DNA of 64,000 nucleotides from Streptomyces sp. ICC1 (GCF_003287935.1 NZ_CP030287.1:8438531-8502530); one strand, 5' to 3'. Shown: positions 49,686 to 58,699, counted from the stretch's first letter. Made by a program: numbers and translations. The notes: generated by a model from the sequence alone, not told the origin.

Positions 49686-51464
49686 TCACTGCCGCAGCAG
49701 GACGATCACAGAACCCCACATCGTCAGCAGGATGTTGCCCAGCGCGTACGGGACCGTCGTGCCCAGCGCCGGGATCTGGCTGCGGGCGCGCTCCGTGAGG
49801 GCGCCGAGGGCGGCGGTCGTGGTCTGGGCGCCGGCGAGGGCGCCGAGCAGGATCGGCAGGGGCAGCCGCTGCACGAAGTGCCCGTACGCGAATCCGGCCA
49901 GCAGCGGCACGGTCGTCACGGCCGCGCCCCAGAACAGCAGCGGCCAGCCGGCCTCGCGCAGGCCGGGGACGAAGCTCGGGCCGGCGTTGAGGCCGACCAC
50001 CGTCACGAACACGCACAGCCCGAGCGTGCCCATCAGCCACTGCGCTGCCGACGGCAGGTTCCCGTACGTCGGGTACTTGCTCCGGATCCAGCCGAAGACC
50101 AGGCCCATCAGCAGCGCCCCGGTGGAGGTCGACAGCGACAGCGGGGCGCCCGCCGCGTGCAGGGCGGGGATGCCCAGGCAGCCGCCGAGGAACAGGCCGA
50201 GCGCGATCCACACCATGTCCGTCGCGAAACTGGTCGGCACCGGCTTGCCCAGCCGCTCCGCGGCCGCCTGCACCCGGCTGCGGGGCCCGGTGAGCACGAG
50301 GGTGTCCCCGCGCTCCACGGTGCTGTCGAGCCGGACCCGCAGGTCGGCGCCGGCCCGCCAGTGCTCCTCGACGAAGACGCCCGGCATGAACTCCTCGTGG
50401 CGCAGGGTGCGGATGGTGCGCACGCCCGGCCCGCTCGGCCCGCCCGCTGCGGCCACTGTGCCCCGCCCGCCCCGCCCGCCCCGTCCTTCGCGGTTCCGCT
50501 CGGTGACGACGACGTGCAGGGATTCCGTGCGGTAGGCGAGGAGTTCGAAGTCGTCCGTCTCCATCCCGATGTGCGTGCGCGCGTCGTAGGAGACGAGGTC
50601 CCCGCGGACCGCGCTGACGGCCAGCACGTCGCCGAGCTCGATCCGGGTGCCGGGGGTGTGCTCCAGGATCTCCCCGGCGCGGCGCAGCCGGGTGATGTAG
50701 ACGCGCCGGCCCGCCGCCTTCTGCTCGGCCTCGAAGTCGCCGATGGTGCGTCCGGCGAAGGCCGCCACGTCGACGGCGTAGGCGCGCAGCACGTGCTTGT
50801 AGTAGCCCTCCCCGGCGTCGGGGTCGTTCTCGGCGGCCTCCAGGTCGGCGGCCAGTACGGCGCTCTCGGCCGCGAGGTCCCTGTGTAGGAGGCGGGGCAG
50901 CACGCCGGCGAGGAGCAGCGCGGGCAGGACCGTACCGAGGGGGTACGTGACCGCGTAGGCGACGGCGATCAGGTGCGCCTGGTCCCGGGCCTCACCGGCG
51001 TCGATGCCGGGCAGGTGGGCGATGGCGTCGGCGCCGACGCCGATGACGGCGGACTGGGTGAGGCCGCCGCCGAGCAGCCCGGCGGAGAGGCCGGGCCCGT
51101 AGCCGGCGAGGGCGGCGAAGGCCCAGGCGGTGGCGAGGCCGGTGACGCAGACGATGAGGGCGAGGACGACCTGGGGGAGGCCGTCCTTGCGCAGGGCGCG
51201 GAAGAACTGCGGGCCGACGTCGTAGCCGAGGGCGAAGAGGAACATGAGGAAGAAGACGGACTTGATCGGCCCGTCGATCTCCACCTTGGCCTGGGAGCCG
51301 ATGACCAGGCCGGCGACGAGGCAGCCGGTGACGGCGCCCAGGGCGATCGACTTGTAGCGGATGCGGCCGAGCAGGAAGCCGACGGCGATGGTCAGGAAGA
51401 TCAGCAGCTCGGGGTAGGGCCGGAAGATCTCCGTCCTGAGCCAGTCCGTCCACGCCACCCGCAC
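49686..51464 (-). CDS. AspT/YidE-type transporter with two TrkA-C (RCK_C) domains
   Basis: The 592-residue membrane protein has two blocks of five to six helices around a cytoplasmic centre. Helix block 1 reads PELLIFLTIAVGFLLGRIRY and DVGPQFFRALRKDGLPQVV. The centre has two TrkA_C/RCK-like domains (RRVYITRLRRAGEILEHTPG and GVFVEEHWRAGADLRVRLDS, then RGDTLVLTGPRSRV). Block 2 ends GALAGAQTTTAALGALTERA. This is the aspartate-alanine exchanger family layout; the substrate in actinobacteria is unknown and is probably an organic anion or amino acid. A glycine/arginine insertion (REGRGGRGGRGTVAAAGG) is unusual. GTG at 51464 is chosen. Confidence 0.88.
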   Translation of the reverse strand: MRVAWTDWLRTEIFRPYPELLIFLTIAVGFLLGRIRYKSIALGAVTGCLVAGLVIGSQAKVEIDGPIKSVFFLMFLFALGYDVGPQFFRALRKDGLPQVVLALIVCVTGLATAWAFAALAGYGPGLSAGLLGGGLTQSAVIGVGADAIAHLPGIDAGEARDQAHLIAVAYAVTYPLGTVLPALLLAGVLPRLLHRDLAAESAVLAADLEAAENDPDAGEGYYKHVLRAYAVDVAAFAGRTIGDFEAEQKAAGRRVYITRLRRAGEILEHTPGTRIELGDVLAVSAVRGDLVSYDARTHIGMETDDFELLAYRTESLHVVVTERNREGRGGRGGRGTVAAAGGPSGPGVRTIRTLRHEEFMPGVFVEEHWRAGADLRVRLDSTVERGDTLVLTGPRSRVQAAAERLGKPVPTSFATDMVWIALGLFLGGCLGIPALHAAGAPLSLSTSTGALLMGLVFGWIRSKYPTYGNLPSAAQWLMGTLGLCVFVTVVGLNAGPSFVPGLREAGWPLLFWGAAVTTVPLLAGFAYGHFVQRLPLPILLGALAGAQTTTAALGALTERARSQIPALGTTVPYALGNILLTMWGSVIVLLRQ

Positions 51465-51630
51465 CCACCCGCTTCCCGCCCGCACCGCGCCGCTCCGGGC
51501 ACCTCTGGGCACCTCCAGAGAACGGTATGTCCGGGTATGCCCCCACGCACGCCCAGTCCGGGCGGCCGGGCGGGTGGTCCCTGGCGTCGTGGTCGACGCG
51601 ATCACGGATGGGGAGCCGACCGGGAACGCA

Positions 51631-51660
51631 AAGAGCCCCACCGCAAGCGGTGGGGCTCTT
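51631..51660 (-). terminator. Terminator downstream of tRNA-Ser
   Basis: aagagccccaccg and cggtggggctctt form a perfect 13-base stem with a 4-base loop, 25 bases past the 3' end of the tRNA. Confidence 0.85.
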
Positions 51661-51684
51661 CAACGTATTGCCCGGTGAGAGCAA

Positions 51685-51772
51685 TGGCGGAGGATACGAG
51701 ATTCGAACTCGTGAGGGGTTGCCCCCAACACGCTTTCCAAGCGTGCGCCCTAGGCCACTAGGCGAATCCTCC
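51685..51772 (-). tRNA. tRNA-Ser (anticodon GGA)
   Basis: Read on the minus strand, ggaggattcgcctagtggcc begins the molecule, and the anticodon stem-loop cacgcttggaaagcgtg presents GGA. A long variable arm typical of serine tRNAs and the T arm gagttcgaatctc follow. CCA is encoded. Confidence 0.95.
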
Positions 51773-51878
51773 GCGGCAAACAATACAAGACGTTGAGGGG
51801 TGCTCGCGAACGTGATCGACCGGCGGTGATCCCGGTGGGGTCCGGCTCGATTCCCGGGCGCTTCATCCGCTAGGGTGG

Positions 51879-51970
51879 GGCCAGCCCCTCACGTGGCGCT
51901 ATCTCACCCAACTCCCCCAGGGCCGGAAGGCAGCAAGGGTAAGTGGGCTCTGGCGGGTGCGTGGGGGGCG
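51879..51970 (+). ncRNA. ffs: Signal recognition particle RNA (4.5S-type)
   Basis: The apical domain contains the conserved agggccggaaggcagcaagg core, which binds Ffh. Flanking arms (gccagcccctcacg with gtgcgtggggggc) pair to make the long hairpin of the small bacterial SRP RNA. The ends are approximate. The adapter at 51991 begins about 20 bases after the RNA. Confidence 0.9.
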
Positions 51971-51990
51971 CTTTGCGTTCTGGGACGGGT

Positions 51991-52060
51991 CTGTACCTTA
52001 TACACATCTGACGCTGCCGTCGAGCTCCTCTGTGTATATCTCAGTCGTCTCCGTATCCTC
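51991..52060. other. Nextera i5 adapter with index position (assembly artefact)
   Basis: ttatacacatctgacgctgc is an exact piece of the mosaic end plus Read 1 adapter. The whole 33 + 8 + 29 base layout aligns without gaps to the adapter and P5 tail (gtgtatatctcagtcgtctc with substitutions). It separates the SRP RNA from a sugar catabolic operon. Confidence 0.95.
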
Positions 52061-52101
52061 AAACGACCCTTCTCAGCGCCCCGTGCCCCCGGGCGCCCGC
52101 G

Positions 52102-52947
52102 TCACCCGACGTGTTCGCGGTAGCGCTCGACCACCTCCCGCAGCACCTCTCCACCGTCCCGGGCCCACAGCCCCGGATGGAAGATCTCCACCTCCACCGG
52201 CCCCCGGTACCCGGCGGCGTCGGTCAGCTCCCGGAAGGCCCTGAGGTCGATCGAGCCATCGCCCAACTGCCCCCGGCCGAGCAGTACGCCCTCGGGGAGC
52301 GGGGTCACCCAGTCGGCGACCTGGACGGACACGATCCGCCCGCCCTCGCCGGCCCGACGCAGCTCGGCGGGGAGCCGCTCGTCCCACCACAGGTGGTAGG
52401 AATCGACCACCACCCCGACCCGTTCCGCGGGGAACCGCTCGGTGATGTCCAGGGCCTGCCCGAGCGTGGAGACCACGCAGCGGTCCGACGCGTACATCGG
52501 ATGCAGCGGCTCGATCCCCAGCCGCACCCCGAACCCGGCGGCATACGGCGACAACTCGCCCAGGATGTCGACGATCCGCTCCCGGGCCCCCGCCAGATCC
52601 CGGTCGCCTTCGGGCAGTCCGCCCGAGACGAGGACCAGCACATCGGCCCCCAGCTCGGCGGCCTCCTCCACGGCCCGGCGGTTGTCCTCCAGGGCGGCGG
52701 CGCGCCCCGCGGGGTCGGCGGCGGTGAAGAAGCCGCCCCGGCACAGCGAGCTGACCCGCAGCCCCGCACCGGCGACCAGCTTCGCCGCCTCCCGCACCCC
52801 GAACCTCCGCACCGGATCGCGCCACAGCCCGACCGCGCCCACCCCGGCCGCCGTGCACCCGGCGACCAGCTCGGGCAGCGACCACTGGCGGATCGTCTCC
52901 TGGTTCAGGCTGAGCCGGGCCGGCGCCGGTGCCGGTGCCCCGTTCAC
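52102..52947 (-). CDS. Sugar phosphate isomerase/epimerase (TIM barrel, xylose-isomerase-like)
   Basis: The 281-residue enzyme has the AP-endonuclease-2/xylose-isomerase-like barrel. LNQETIRQWSLPELVAGC starts it, LGIEPLHPMYASDRCVV and VVVDSYHLWWDERL provide metal-binding Glu/His/Asp, and VQVADWVTPLPEG and GYRGPVEVEIFHP close it. It probably isomerises a keto-sugar or inositol-type intermediate. It is the last gene of a three-gene operon; its GTG start overlaps the stop of the DUF993 gene (GTGA). The operon is divergent from a LacI regulator and carries two LacI-type operators upstream. The pathway's sugar cannot be named. Confidence 0.88.
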   Translation of the reverse strand: MNGAPAPAPARLSLNQETIRQWSLPELVAGCTAAGVGAVGLWRDPVRRFGVREAAKLVAGAGLRVSSLCRGGFFTAADPAGRAAALEDNRRAVEEAAELGADVLVLVSGGLPEGDRDLAGARERIVDILGELSPYAAGFGVRLGIEPLHPMYASDRCVVSTLGQALDITERFPAERVGVVVDSYHLWWDERLPAELRRAGEGGRIVSVQVADWVTPLPEGVLLGRGQLGDGSIDLRAFRELTDAAGYRGPVEVEIFHPGLWARDGGEVLREVVERYREHVG

Positions 52948-54101
52948 GACGAAACCCCGTGCAGGGAGAGCAACTGACGCATCCGGGCCTCGGCGAGCTC
53001 CGGGTCCGGGAACAGGCCCAGGTCGTCGGCCATTTCGTACGCGGTCGCCAGATGGGGGAGCGAGCGGGCCGAGTGCAGCCCGCCCACCATCGCGAAGTGC
53101 TCCTGGTATCCCGCGAGCCAGGCCAGCAGGACCACCCCCGTCTTGTAGTAGCGGGTGGGCGGTGCGAACAGGTGCCGCGAGAGCGCCACCGTCGGATCCA
53201 GCAGCTCCCGGAACCCCGCCGGATCCCCCTCGTCGAGCGCGAGCGCCGCACGGGCCGCGATCGGGGCGATCGGATCGAAGATGCCCAGCAGGGCGTCGCT
53301 GGCCAGCTCCCCGTCCCCGGCGATCAGTTCCGGATAGTGGTAGTCGTCCCCCGTGTAGCAGCGCACCCCCGCCGGCAGCCGCCGCCGGATGTCCACCTCG
53401 CGTCCCGCGTCGAGCAGCGAGACCTTGATCCCGTCGACCTTCTCCGGACACTCAGAAATGATCTTCAGGAAGACCTCCGTCGCCTCGTTCAGGTCCTCGT
53501 GCCCCCAGTAGCCCTCCAGAGCCGGGTCGAACATCGGCCCCAGCCAGTGCAGGACGACCGGCCGGGCGCTCTGGCGCAGCAGCCCCCCGTACACCTCCAG
53601 ATAGTCCTCGGGGCCGCGCGCCGCGGCGGCGAGGGCGCGCGAGGCCATCAGCACGGAGCCCGCACCGCACGCCTCGACATGCGCCAGCTGCTCCTCGTAC
53701 GCCGCGGTGACGGCGGCCGTCGAATGCAGCGTGTCCGCGGACAGTTGGTCGGTGCCCGCCCCGCAGACGATCCGCCCGCCCACCGACCGGGCCTCGGCGG
53801 CCGACCGGCGGATCAGCTCCGCGGCGACCTGCCAGTCCAGGCCCATCCCGCGCTGCGCTGTGTCCATGGCCTCGGCCACGCCGAGCCCCTGCGCCCACAG
53901 CCGGTGCCGGAAGGCCAGTGTGGTCTCCCAGTCGATCACCGGCGCGGAGTCGGCCGAGGCGAAGAGGGGATCGGCGACCACGTGCGCGGCCGAATAGAAG
54001 GTGCGGCTGCCGGCCGGGGCGCAGTTCAGCGGGGCCAGCGGAACGCTGGTCGGCGTGTGCGGGCGGAAACCGCCGTCCATCGACGGGAGCCGGATGCTCA
54101 C
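52944..54101 (-). CDS. DUF993 family protein (dihydrodipicolinate synthase-like aldolase)
   Basis: The 385-residue protein has TIM-barrel features: DWETTLAFRHRLWAQGLGVA, GRIVCGAGTDQLSA, GSVLMASRALAAAARGPEDY and VVLHWLGPMFDPALEGYWG. KVDGIKVSLLDAGREVDIRR holds the strand where class I aldolases carry their Schiff-base lysine (GIKVS). DUF993 proteins are often annotated as dihydrodipicolinate synthase family. In this operon it is likely to cleave or dehydrate a keto-sugar acid. GTG 54101 overlaps the stop of the oxidoreductase gene. Confidence 0.87.
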   Translation of the reverse strand: MSIRLPSMDGGFRPHTPTSVPLAPLNCAPAGSRTFYSAAHVVADPLFASADSAPVIDWETTLAFRHRLWAQGLGVAEAMDTAQRGMGLDWQVAAELIRRSAAEARSVGGRIVCGAGTDQLSADTLHSTAAVTAAYEEQLAHVEACGAGSVLMASRALAAAARGPEDYLEVYGGLLRQSARPVVLHWLGPMFDPALEGYWGHEDLNEATEVFLKIISECPEKVDGIKVSLLDAGREVDIRRRLPAGVRCYTGDDYHYPELIAGDGELASDALLGIFDPIAPIAARAALALDEGDPAGFRELLDPTVALSRHLFAPPTRYYKTGVVLLAWLAGYQEHFAMVGGLHSARSLPHLATAYEMADDLGLFPDPELAEARMRQLLSLHGVSS

Positions 54102-55249
54102 AGCGTCACCTCCGGCACCGCGAGCCGCCGGCCCTCGGCGGAGGAGCGCAGTCCGAGATCGGCCAGCTGCACCCCGCGGGCCCCGGCCAGCAGGTCCCAC
54201 TGCCAGGGCTCGTCCAGGACGACGTGGCGCAGGAACAGCTCCCACTGGGCCTTGAAGCCGTTGTCCGCGGGGTTGTTGTCCGGGACCTCCTGCCACTGGT
54301 CGCGGAACCGCTCGGTCAGCGGCAGGTCCGGATTCCACACCGGCTTCGGCGTCGCCGCGCGGTGCTGGATCCGGCAGCCGCGCAGCCCGGCGACCGCCGA
54401 GCCGTGCGTCCCGTCGACCTGGAACTCCACCAGCTCGTCGCGGTTGACCCGGACCGCCCAGGAGGAGTTGATCTGCGCGACCGCACCGCCCTCCAGCTCG
54501 AAGGTTCCGTACGCCGCGTCGTCCGCGGTGGCCTCGTACGGCTTGCCCTCCTCGTCCCAGCGGCGGCCGATGTGGGTGCGCGTCAGTGCCTGCACCGTGC
54601 GGACCCGGCCGAACAGCTCGTGCAGCAGGTACTCCCAGTGCGGGAACATGTCGGCGACGATCCCGCCGCCGTCCTGCGTCCGGTAGTTCCACGACGGCCG
54701 CTGGGCGGGCTGCCAGTCGCCCTCGAAGACCCAGTAGCCGAACTCCCCGCGCACGGAGAGGATCTCGCCGAAGAACCCGCCGTCGATGAGCCGCTTGAGC
54801 TTCAGCAGGCCCGGCAGGAACAGCTTGTCCTGCACCACTCCGTGCTTGACCCCGGCCGCGTCGGCCAGCCGGGCGAGCTCGAGGGACGACGCGAAGGTCA
54901 GGGCGGTGGGCTTCTCGCAGTACACGTGCTTGCCGGCCGCTATGGCCTTGCGCACGGCCGCCTCGCGGGCGCTGGTGACCTGCGCGTCGAAGTAGACCTC
55001 GACCCCGGGATCGGCCAGGACCGCGTCAAGGTCCGTGCTGACGTGCTCCAGCCCATGCCGGTCGGCGATGGCCCGCAGGGCCGCCTCGCGGCGCCCGACC
55101 AGCACCGGCTCCGGCCACAGCACCGTGCCGTCGCCGAGGTCGAGTCCGCCCTGCTCGCGCAGTGCGAGCAGGGAGCGGACCAGGTGCTGGCGGTATCCCA
55201 TCCGCCCGGTGACGCCGTTCATGGCGATCTTGATCGTCCTGCGCTCCAC
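54098..55249 (-). CDS. Gfo/Idh/MocA-family sugar oxidoreductase
   Basis: The 383-residue NAD(P)-dependent oxidoreductase has a Rossmann N-terminus (IKIAMNGVTGRMGYRQHLVR) and the hallmark AGKHVYCEKPTA near residue 108, whose Lys acts in hydride transfer. The C-terminal substrate-binding domain contains GGGIVADMFPHWEYLLHELF. The family oxidises sugars, inositol and related polyols. It is the first gene of a three-gene operon, and GTG 55249 has an AAGGAGGGGGA ribosome site. LacI-type operators precede it. Confidence 0.92.
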   Translation of the reverse strand: MERRTIKIAMNGVTGRMGYRQHLVRSLLALREQGGLDLGDGTVLWPEPVLVGRREAALRAIADRHGLEHVSTDLDAVLADPGVEVYFDAQVTSAREAAVRKAIAAGKHVYCEKPTALTFASSLELARLADAAGVKHGVVQDKLFLPGLLKLKRLIDGGFFGEILSVRGEFGYWVFEGDWQPAQRPSWNYRTQDGGGIVADMFPHWEYLLHELFGRVRTVQALTRTHIGRRWDEEGKPYEATADDAAYGTFELEGGAVAQINSSWAVRVNRDELVEFQVDGTHGSAVAGLRGCRIQHRAATPKPVWNPDLPLTERFRDQWQEVPDNNPADNGFKAQWELFLRHVVLDEPWQWDLLAGARGVQLADLGLRSSAEGRRLAVPEVTL

Positions 55250-55310
55250 GGTGTCCCCCTCCTTCGTCTTGTGCGGTGTGGCTTGTGCGGTGTTGCAGGG
55301 AAAGCAGCAT

Positions 55311-55392
55311 AGAAAGCGCTTTCACTTCCAACAGGCTAGGGCCGCGCAACGCGGCGGTGCAAGACTCTTACGGGTGATAGAAAGCGCTTTCT
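55311..55392. promoter_or_regulatory. Two LacI-type operators between the operon and its regulator
   Basis: Perfect palindromes gaaagcgctttc (55312-55323) and agaaagcgctttct (55379-55392) lie 68 bases apart, centre to centre, close to six to seven helical turns. The core AAGCGCTT is typical for LacI/GalR proteins. The sites flank both divergent promoters, so the regulator probably controls the operon and itself. Confidence 0.85.
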
Positions 55393-55462
55393 CAATCGGC
55401 GACTATGGAGATCCACACACCGGATGAGACGATGACCGGGGACGATCGGAAGGAGGGGTCTG

Positions 55463-56527
55463 ATGGCAGTCACGCTCGCCGAAGTGGCGGTGCGGGCAGG
55501 GGTGTCGCCCGCGACGGTCTCGCGCGTGCTCAACGGCGGATATCCGGTGGCCGGCGCCACCCGGACCCGGGTGGAGCAGGCCGTCGAGGACCTCGGCTAC
55601 ATCGCCAACGGCCCCGCGCGGGCCCTGGCCGCGGCCACCTCCGACCTCATCGGCGTCCTTGTCCACGACGTCGCCGACAGCTTCTTCGGGATCCTCGCCG
55701 GCGCCCTGCAGGGCGCCCTGGCGCCCAGCGGCCAGGGCGATGCCCGCAGGCTCGCCGTCGTCTGCAACACCGAGGGGGATCCGGCCGCCGAGCTCGCCTA
55801 CCTCGCCCTCCTGGAGGGCCAGCGGGCCGGCGGTGTCGTCCTGACCGGCGGAGCCGTCGAGGAGCCGGAGCACACCCGGGCACTCGCCGCCCGCCTCGCC
55901 CGGATCGCGGCCACCGGCGCCCCCGTGGTGCTGTGCGGCCGCCCCCCGCTGCCCATGCCCGCCGGACTCCCCGTCGCCACCGTCATGTTCGACGACCGCG
56001 CCGGAGCCTTCCGGCTCACCGAGCACCTGCTGGCGCTCGGCCACCGCCGGATCGCCTACGTCGCGGGCCCACCCGGGCTGAGCACCACACGCGAGCGCCT
56101 CGCCGGTCACCGGGACGCCCTGCACGACCACGACCCCGCACTGCCCGAGCGGTGCGCCGCCCTCACCGTGCACGCCGGGTTCGAGCGCTCCGCGGGGTAT
56201 GACGCCACCCGCGAACTGCTGCGCCGCGGCGCCCCCTTCACCGCCGTCGCCGCGGCCAACGACACCGTCGCCACCGGGGTCGCCGCCGCCCTGCGCGAAG
56301 CCGGCCTGCGGATACCCGAGGACGTGTCCGTCGCCGGATTCGACGACCTGCCCGTCTGCGTCGACACCGCGCCGCCGCTCACCACCGTCCGGGTGCCGCT
56401 GCGCGAGGCGGGCGTGCTCGCCGCCCAGCTCGTCACCGGCCGCAGAGCACTGCCCCCGGGCGGCATCACCATGCTGCCCGCCGAGCTGATGGTGCGCGGA
56501 TCCACCGCGCCGCCGCCCGCCCCGTGA
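55463..56527 (+). CDS. LacI-family regulator of the divergent sugar operon
   Basis: The 354-residue protein starts with the LacI helix-turn-helix (VTLAEVAVRAGVSPATVSRV, LNGGYPVAGATRTRVEQAVE, DLGYIANGPARAL) and then a periplasmic-binding-like sensor domain. Effector-domain landmarks are SDLIGVLVHDVADSFFGILA, HLLALGHRRIAYVAGPPGLS and AVAAANDTVATGVAAALREA, followed by EDVSVAGFDDLPVC. ATG 55463 has a GGAAGGAGGGG ribosome site. Its operators lie upstream. The last codons (PPPAP) and the stop are close to a probable join with a NUDIX fragment, so the true C-terminus may differ slightly. Confidence 0.92.
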   Translation: MAVTLAEVAVRAGVSPATVSRVLNGGYPVAGATRTRVEQAVEDLGYIANGPARALAAATSDLIGVLVHDVADSFFGILAGALQGALAPSGQGDARRLAVVCNTEGDPAAELAYLALLEGQRAGGVVLTGGAVEEPEHTRALAARLARIAATGAPVVLCGRPPLPMPAGLPVATVMFDDRAGAFRLTEHLLALGHRRIAYVAGPPGLSTTRERLAGHRDALHDHDPALPERCAALTVHAGFERSAGYDATRELLRRGAPFTAVAAANDTVATGVAAALREAGLRIPEDVSVAGFDDLPVCVDTAPPLTTVRVPLREAGVLAAQLVTGRRALPPGGITMLPAELMVRGSTAPPPAP

Positions 56528-56660
56528 ACCACCAGTCGTCCGCCGGGTCCGAGGGCTCGAAGCCGTGCAGCAGCAGGATCCGGTCCGCGGGGTCCAGCAG
56601 GATCACCCGCGACACCTTGCGCGGACCGCCGCCGGCCCCGTCCCGCAGGCCAGCGGACAC
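56528..56660 (-). pseudogene. NUDIX hydrolase, N-terminal fragment
   Basis: On the minus strand the frame reads KVSRVILLDPADRILLLHGF and then DPADDWWFTG, the typical beginning of a NUDIX hydrolase before its GGG...E box. The NUDIX box itself is missing because the sequence meets the end of the LacI gene. A complete protein has 130-170 residues. Confidence 0.65.
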
Positions 56661-58699
56661 CGGCCCGCGCCCTCCTGCGCCCGCGCCCGAGAACCCGTAC
56701 GACCGGCCCGTACGCGGCTCCGAGCAACACCAGGGCGACGCCGCCGGCCACCGCCGCCACCACCGCCACCGCCGTACGGGTCCTGGTAGCCCCGTACGTC
56801 CTGCTCTGCCAGCTGCTGCGCCTGGCGCGCGAGCGAGTCCGCCTGCTGGGCCTCGGCCAGCGCGCCCGCCGGATCCGACCCCGCCAGGGACGTGGACCGC
56901 TCCAGGTGGCGCTGCGCCTCCGCCAGCCGGGTGCGGGCCTGGCTGCCGACCGCGCCCCGGCTGGTGGTGATGTAGTCCGCGGCCGCGCCGATCGCGCTGC
57001 GGGCCGTGAGCAGGGCCTGGTCGAGCAGGGCCGCCGCCCGCTGTCGGCCCGACTCGCGCTCGCGCGCCCCGGCCAGCGCCTCGTCGAGGGCCGCGTCGGC
57101 CTCCTCCACGCGGCGCAGGGCGTCCAACGGGTCGTACCGGCCCGCGGCCTGCTCCTGGCGTACGCCGGCCAGTACGGCCTCCGCCCGGCCGATCCGGCCG
57201 CGCAGATCGGCGGTCGAGGTGCCCTCGGCGGTGCCGGTCAGCAGCCCGCGCGCGTCGGCGAGGTCCGTGTCCGTCTCGCCCAGGGCGCCCGGCAGCTTCC
57301 CGGCGGCCTCCGCCAGCTCCTGCGCGCGCCGCTCCACGGCGTCGACGAGGGTCGTGGCCTGGTCGACGGCGCCCTCGGCGGCGCGGACGTGCACGGCGGC
57401 CTTGCCGTTGTCGCCCGCGACGATCGCGGCGCGCGCCTCGCCCAGGCTGGTCGTCGCGAACAGCAGCCGGTCCTTGGCCTGTTCGGGGTTGGACGACACG
57501 GGGGCGGCCGCCGAGTCCGCGTACTGCCGGCCGAGCGCGACGAGGGTCGCCTCCGCCGTCGTGGTGCGGCCCGTCAGCGTGCGGAAGTGGACCTCCACGG
57601 TGGCGAGGGCCTCCGGGGCGTTCTTCTCCAGATCCCGCAGCCGGTCGAAGTCCGCGGTCTCGGCGTCCAGCCGGCGGCTCGCCTCGGTGCAGCGCGCCAC
57701 GATCTCGTCCAGCATCCGGCGCCGGGTGGCGTCGTCCTCCGGGTAGGCGTCGTCGAGCTGCTGGCGCAGCCGGAACGCGGCGGTCAGCTCGCCCTTCCCG
57801 TACTCCACGGCCTCGGTGAAGGCCGATACGGCCTCCTCGCCGAACTGGGCCGTCGCGAAGCCGAGTTCCTCGGTGCTGGTGCGGATCGCGTCATCGGTCT
57901 CCACCAGCAGGGCCTTGGCCTTCGCGTCCAGCTCGGGGAGGGGGAGCGGGGCCGGCGGGGTGTCCTGCCCGGACCAGCCGGTGGTCTTCGGGCCACCGCC
58001 TCCACCGGCGTTCCGGCGCTTGCGGCGGGAGTACGCGTACGCCCCGAGGGCGCCGGCCGCGCCGACCGCGACCACCGGGAGGACGAAGTCCCCGGTGCCG
58101 CTCTCGCCGCTCGCGGCGGAGCCGCCCGGGTCGGCCACGCCGGGGGTGATCGCGGGCACCGGTACGGGCTTCCCGGCCAGGACCGCGCCGTAGCCGTTCG
58201 CGGCGCCGATCGCGGCTCCCGCCCAGTCGTTCTCGCGCAGGGCGGGCTCGATCGCGGTCCGCGCGACGGCCGCGAGCTGCTCCTCGGTGAAACCGGATGC
58301 GGCATCGGCCGAATAGGCGTACTGCCGGGCCCCGGTGCCGACGGCCAGCAGGACGTCGTTCTGGCCGAGGCCGTTCTTCTCGGCGGTGGCGTCGGCCCAG
58401 CTCTGCGCGGAGCGGCCGGAGAAATCGCGCACGTACGTGACGAACAGCTGGACCCTCTGGTCGGCGTACAGCTTGTCCAGCGCGGCCGTGACGGCGGCCT
58501 TGCGGTCGCCCAGGGCGCCCACGCGGTCGGTGATCTGGCCCTGCGCGGACAGGGTGACCGGGTCGTCGGCCCGGGCGGGCGGCGCGGCGGCCGCCGCCCA
58601 GCCGGAGAGCGCGAGCAGCGCGGCGGCGAGGGCGAGGCCGGTCCGGACGGGTATGCCGGCGGTGGGGCGTCTCTTCGTCCTGCTTCTCGGCGGAGTCAC
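56603..58699 (-). CDS. TPM-domain membrane protein with coiled coils, C-terminus uncertain
   Basis: The frame encodes up to 698 residues. A signal peptide (TGLALAAALLALSGWAAAAA) precedes a TPM domain (TDRVGALGDRKAAVTAALDK, VQLFVTYVRDFSGRSAQSWA). A transmembrane helix (FVLPVVAVGAAGALGAYAYS) and long cytoplasmic coiled coils follow (RLRQQLDDAYPEDDATRRRM and others). The glycine stretch DPYGGGGGGGGG is where homologues continue with a glycine-rich tail. Here the frame turns arginine-rich and overlaps the NUDIX fragment, so the C-terminus is probably lost near 56790. The TPM domain is linked to photosystem repair and envelope maintenance; its role here is unknown. GTG 58699 is chosen. Confidence 0.8.
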   Translation of the reverse strand: MTPPRSRTKRRPTAGIPVRTGLALAAALLALSGWAAAAAPPARADDPVTLSAQGQITDRVGALGDRKAAVTAALDKLYADQRVQLFVTYVRDFSGRSAQSWADATAEKNGLGQNDVLLAVGTGARQYAYSADAASGFTEEQLAAVARTAIEPALRENDWAGAAIGAANGYGAVLAGKPVPVPAITPGVADPGGSAASGESGTGDFVLPVVAVGAAGALGAYAYSRRKRRNAGGGGGPKTTGWSGQDTPPAPLPLPELDAKAKALLVETDDAIRTSTEELGFATAQFGEEAVSAFTEAVEYGKGELTAAFRLRQQLDDAYPEDDATRRRMLDEIVARCTEASRRLDAETADFDRLRDLEKNAPEALATVEVHFRTLTGRTTTAEATLVALGRQYADSAAAPVSSNPEQAKDRLLFATTSLGEARAAIVAGDNGKAAVHVRAAEGAVDQATTLVDAVERRAQELAEAAGKLPGALGETDTDLADARGLLTGTAEGTSTADLRGRIGRAEAVLAGVRQEQAAGRYDPLDALRRVEEADAALDEALAGARERESGRQRAAALLDQALLTARSAIGAAADYITTSRGAVGSQARTRLAEAQRHLERSTSLAGSDPAGALAEAQQADSLARQAQQLAEQDVRGYQDPYGGGGGGGGGRRRRPGVARSRVRAGRTGSRARAQEGAGRCPLACGTGPAAVRARCRG

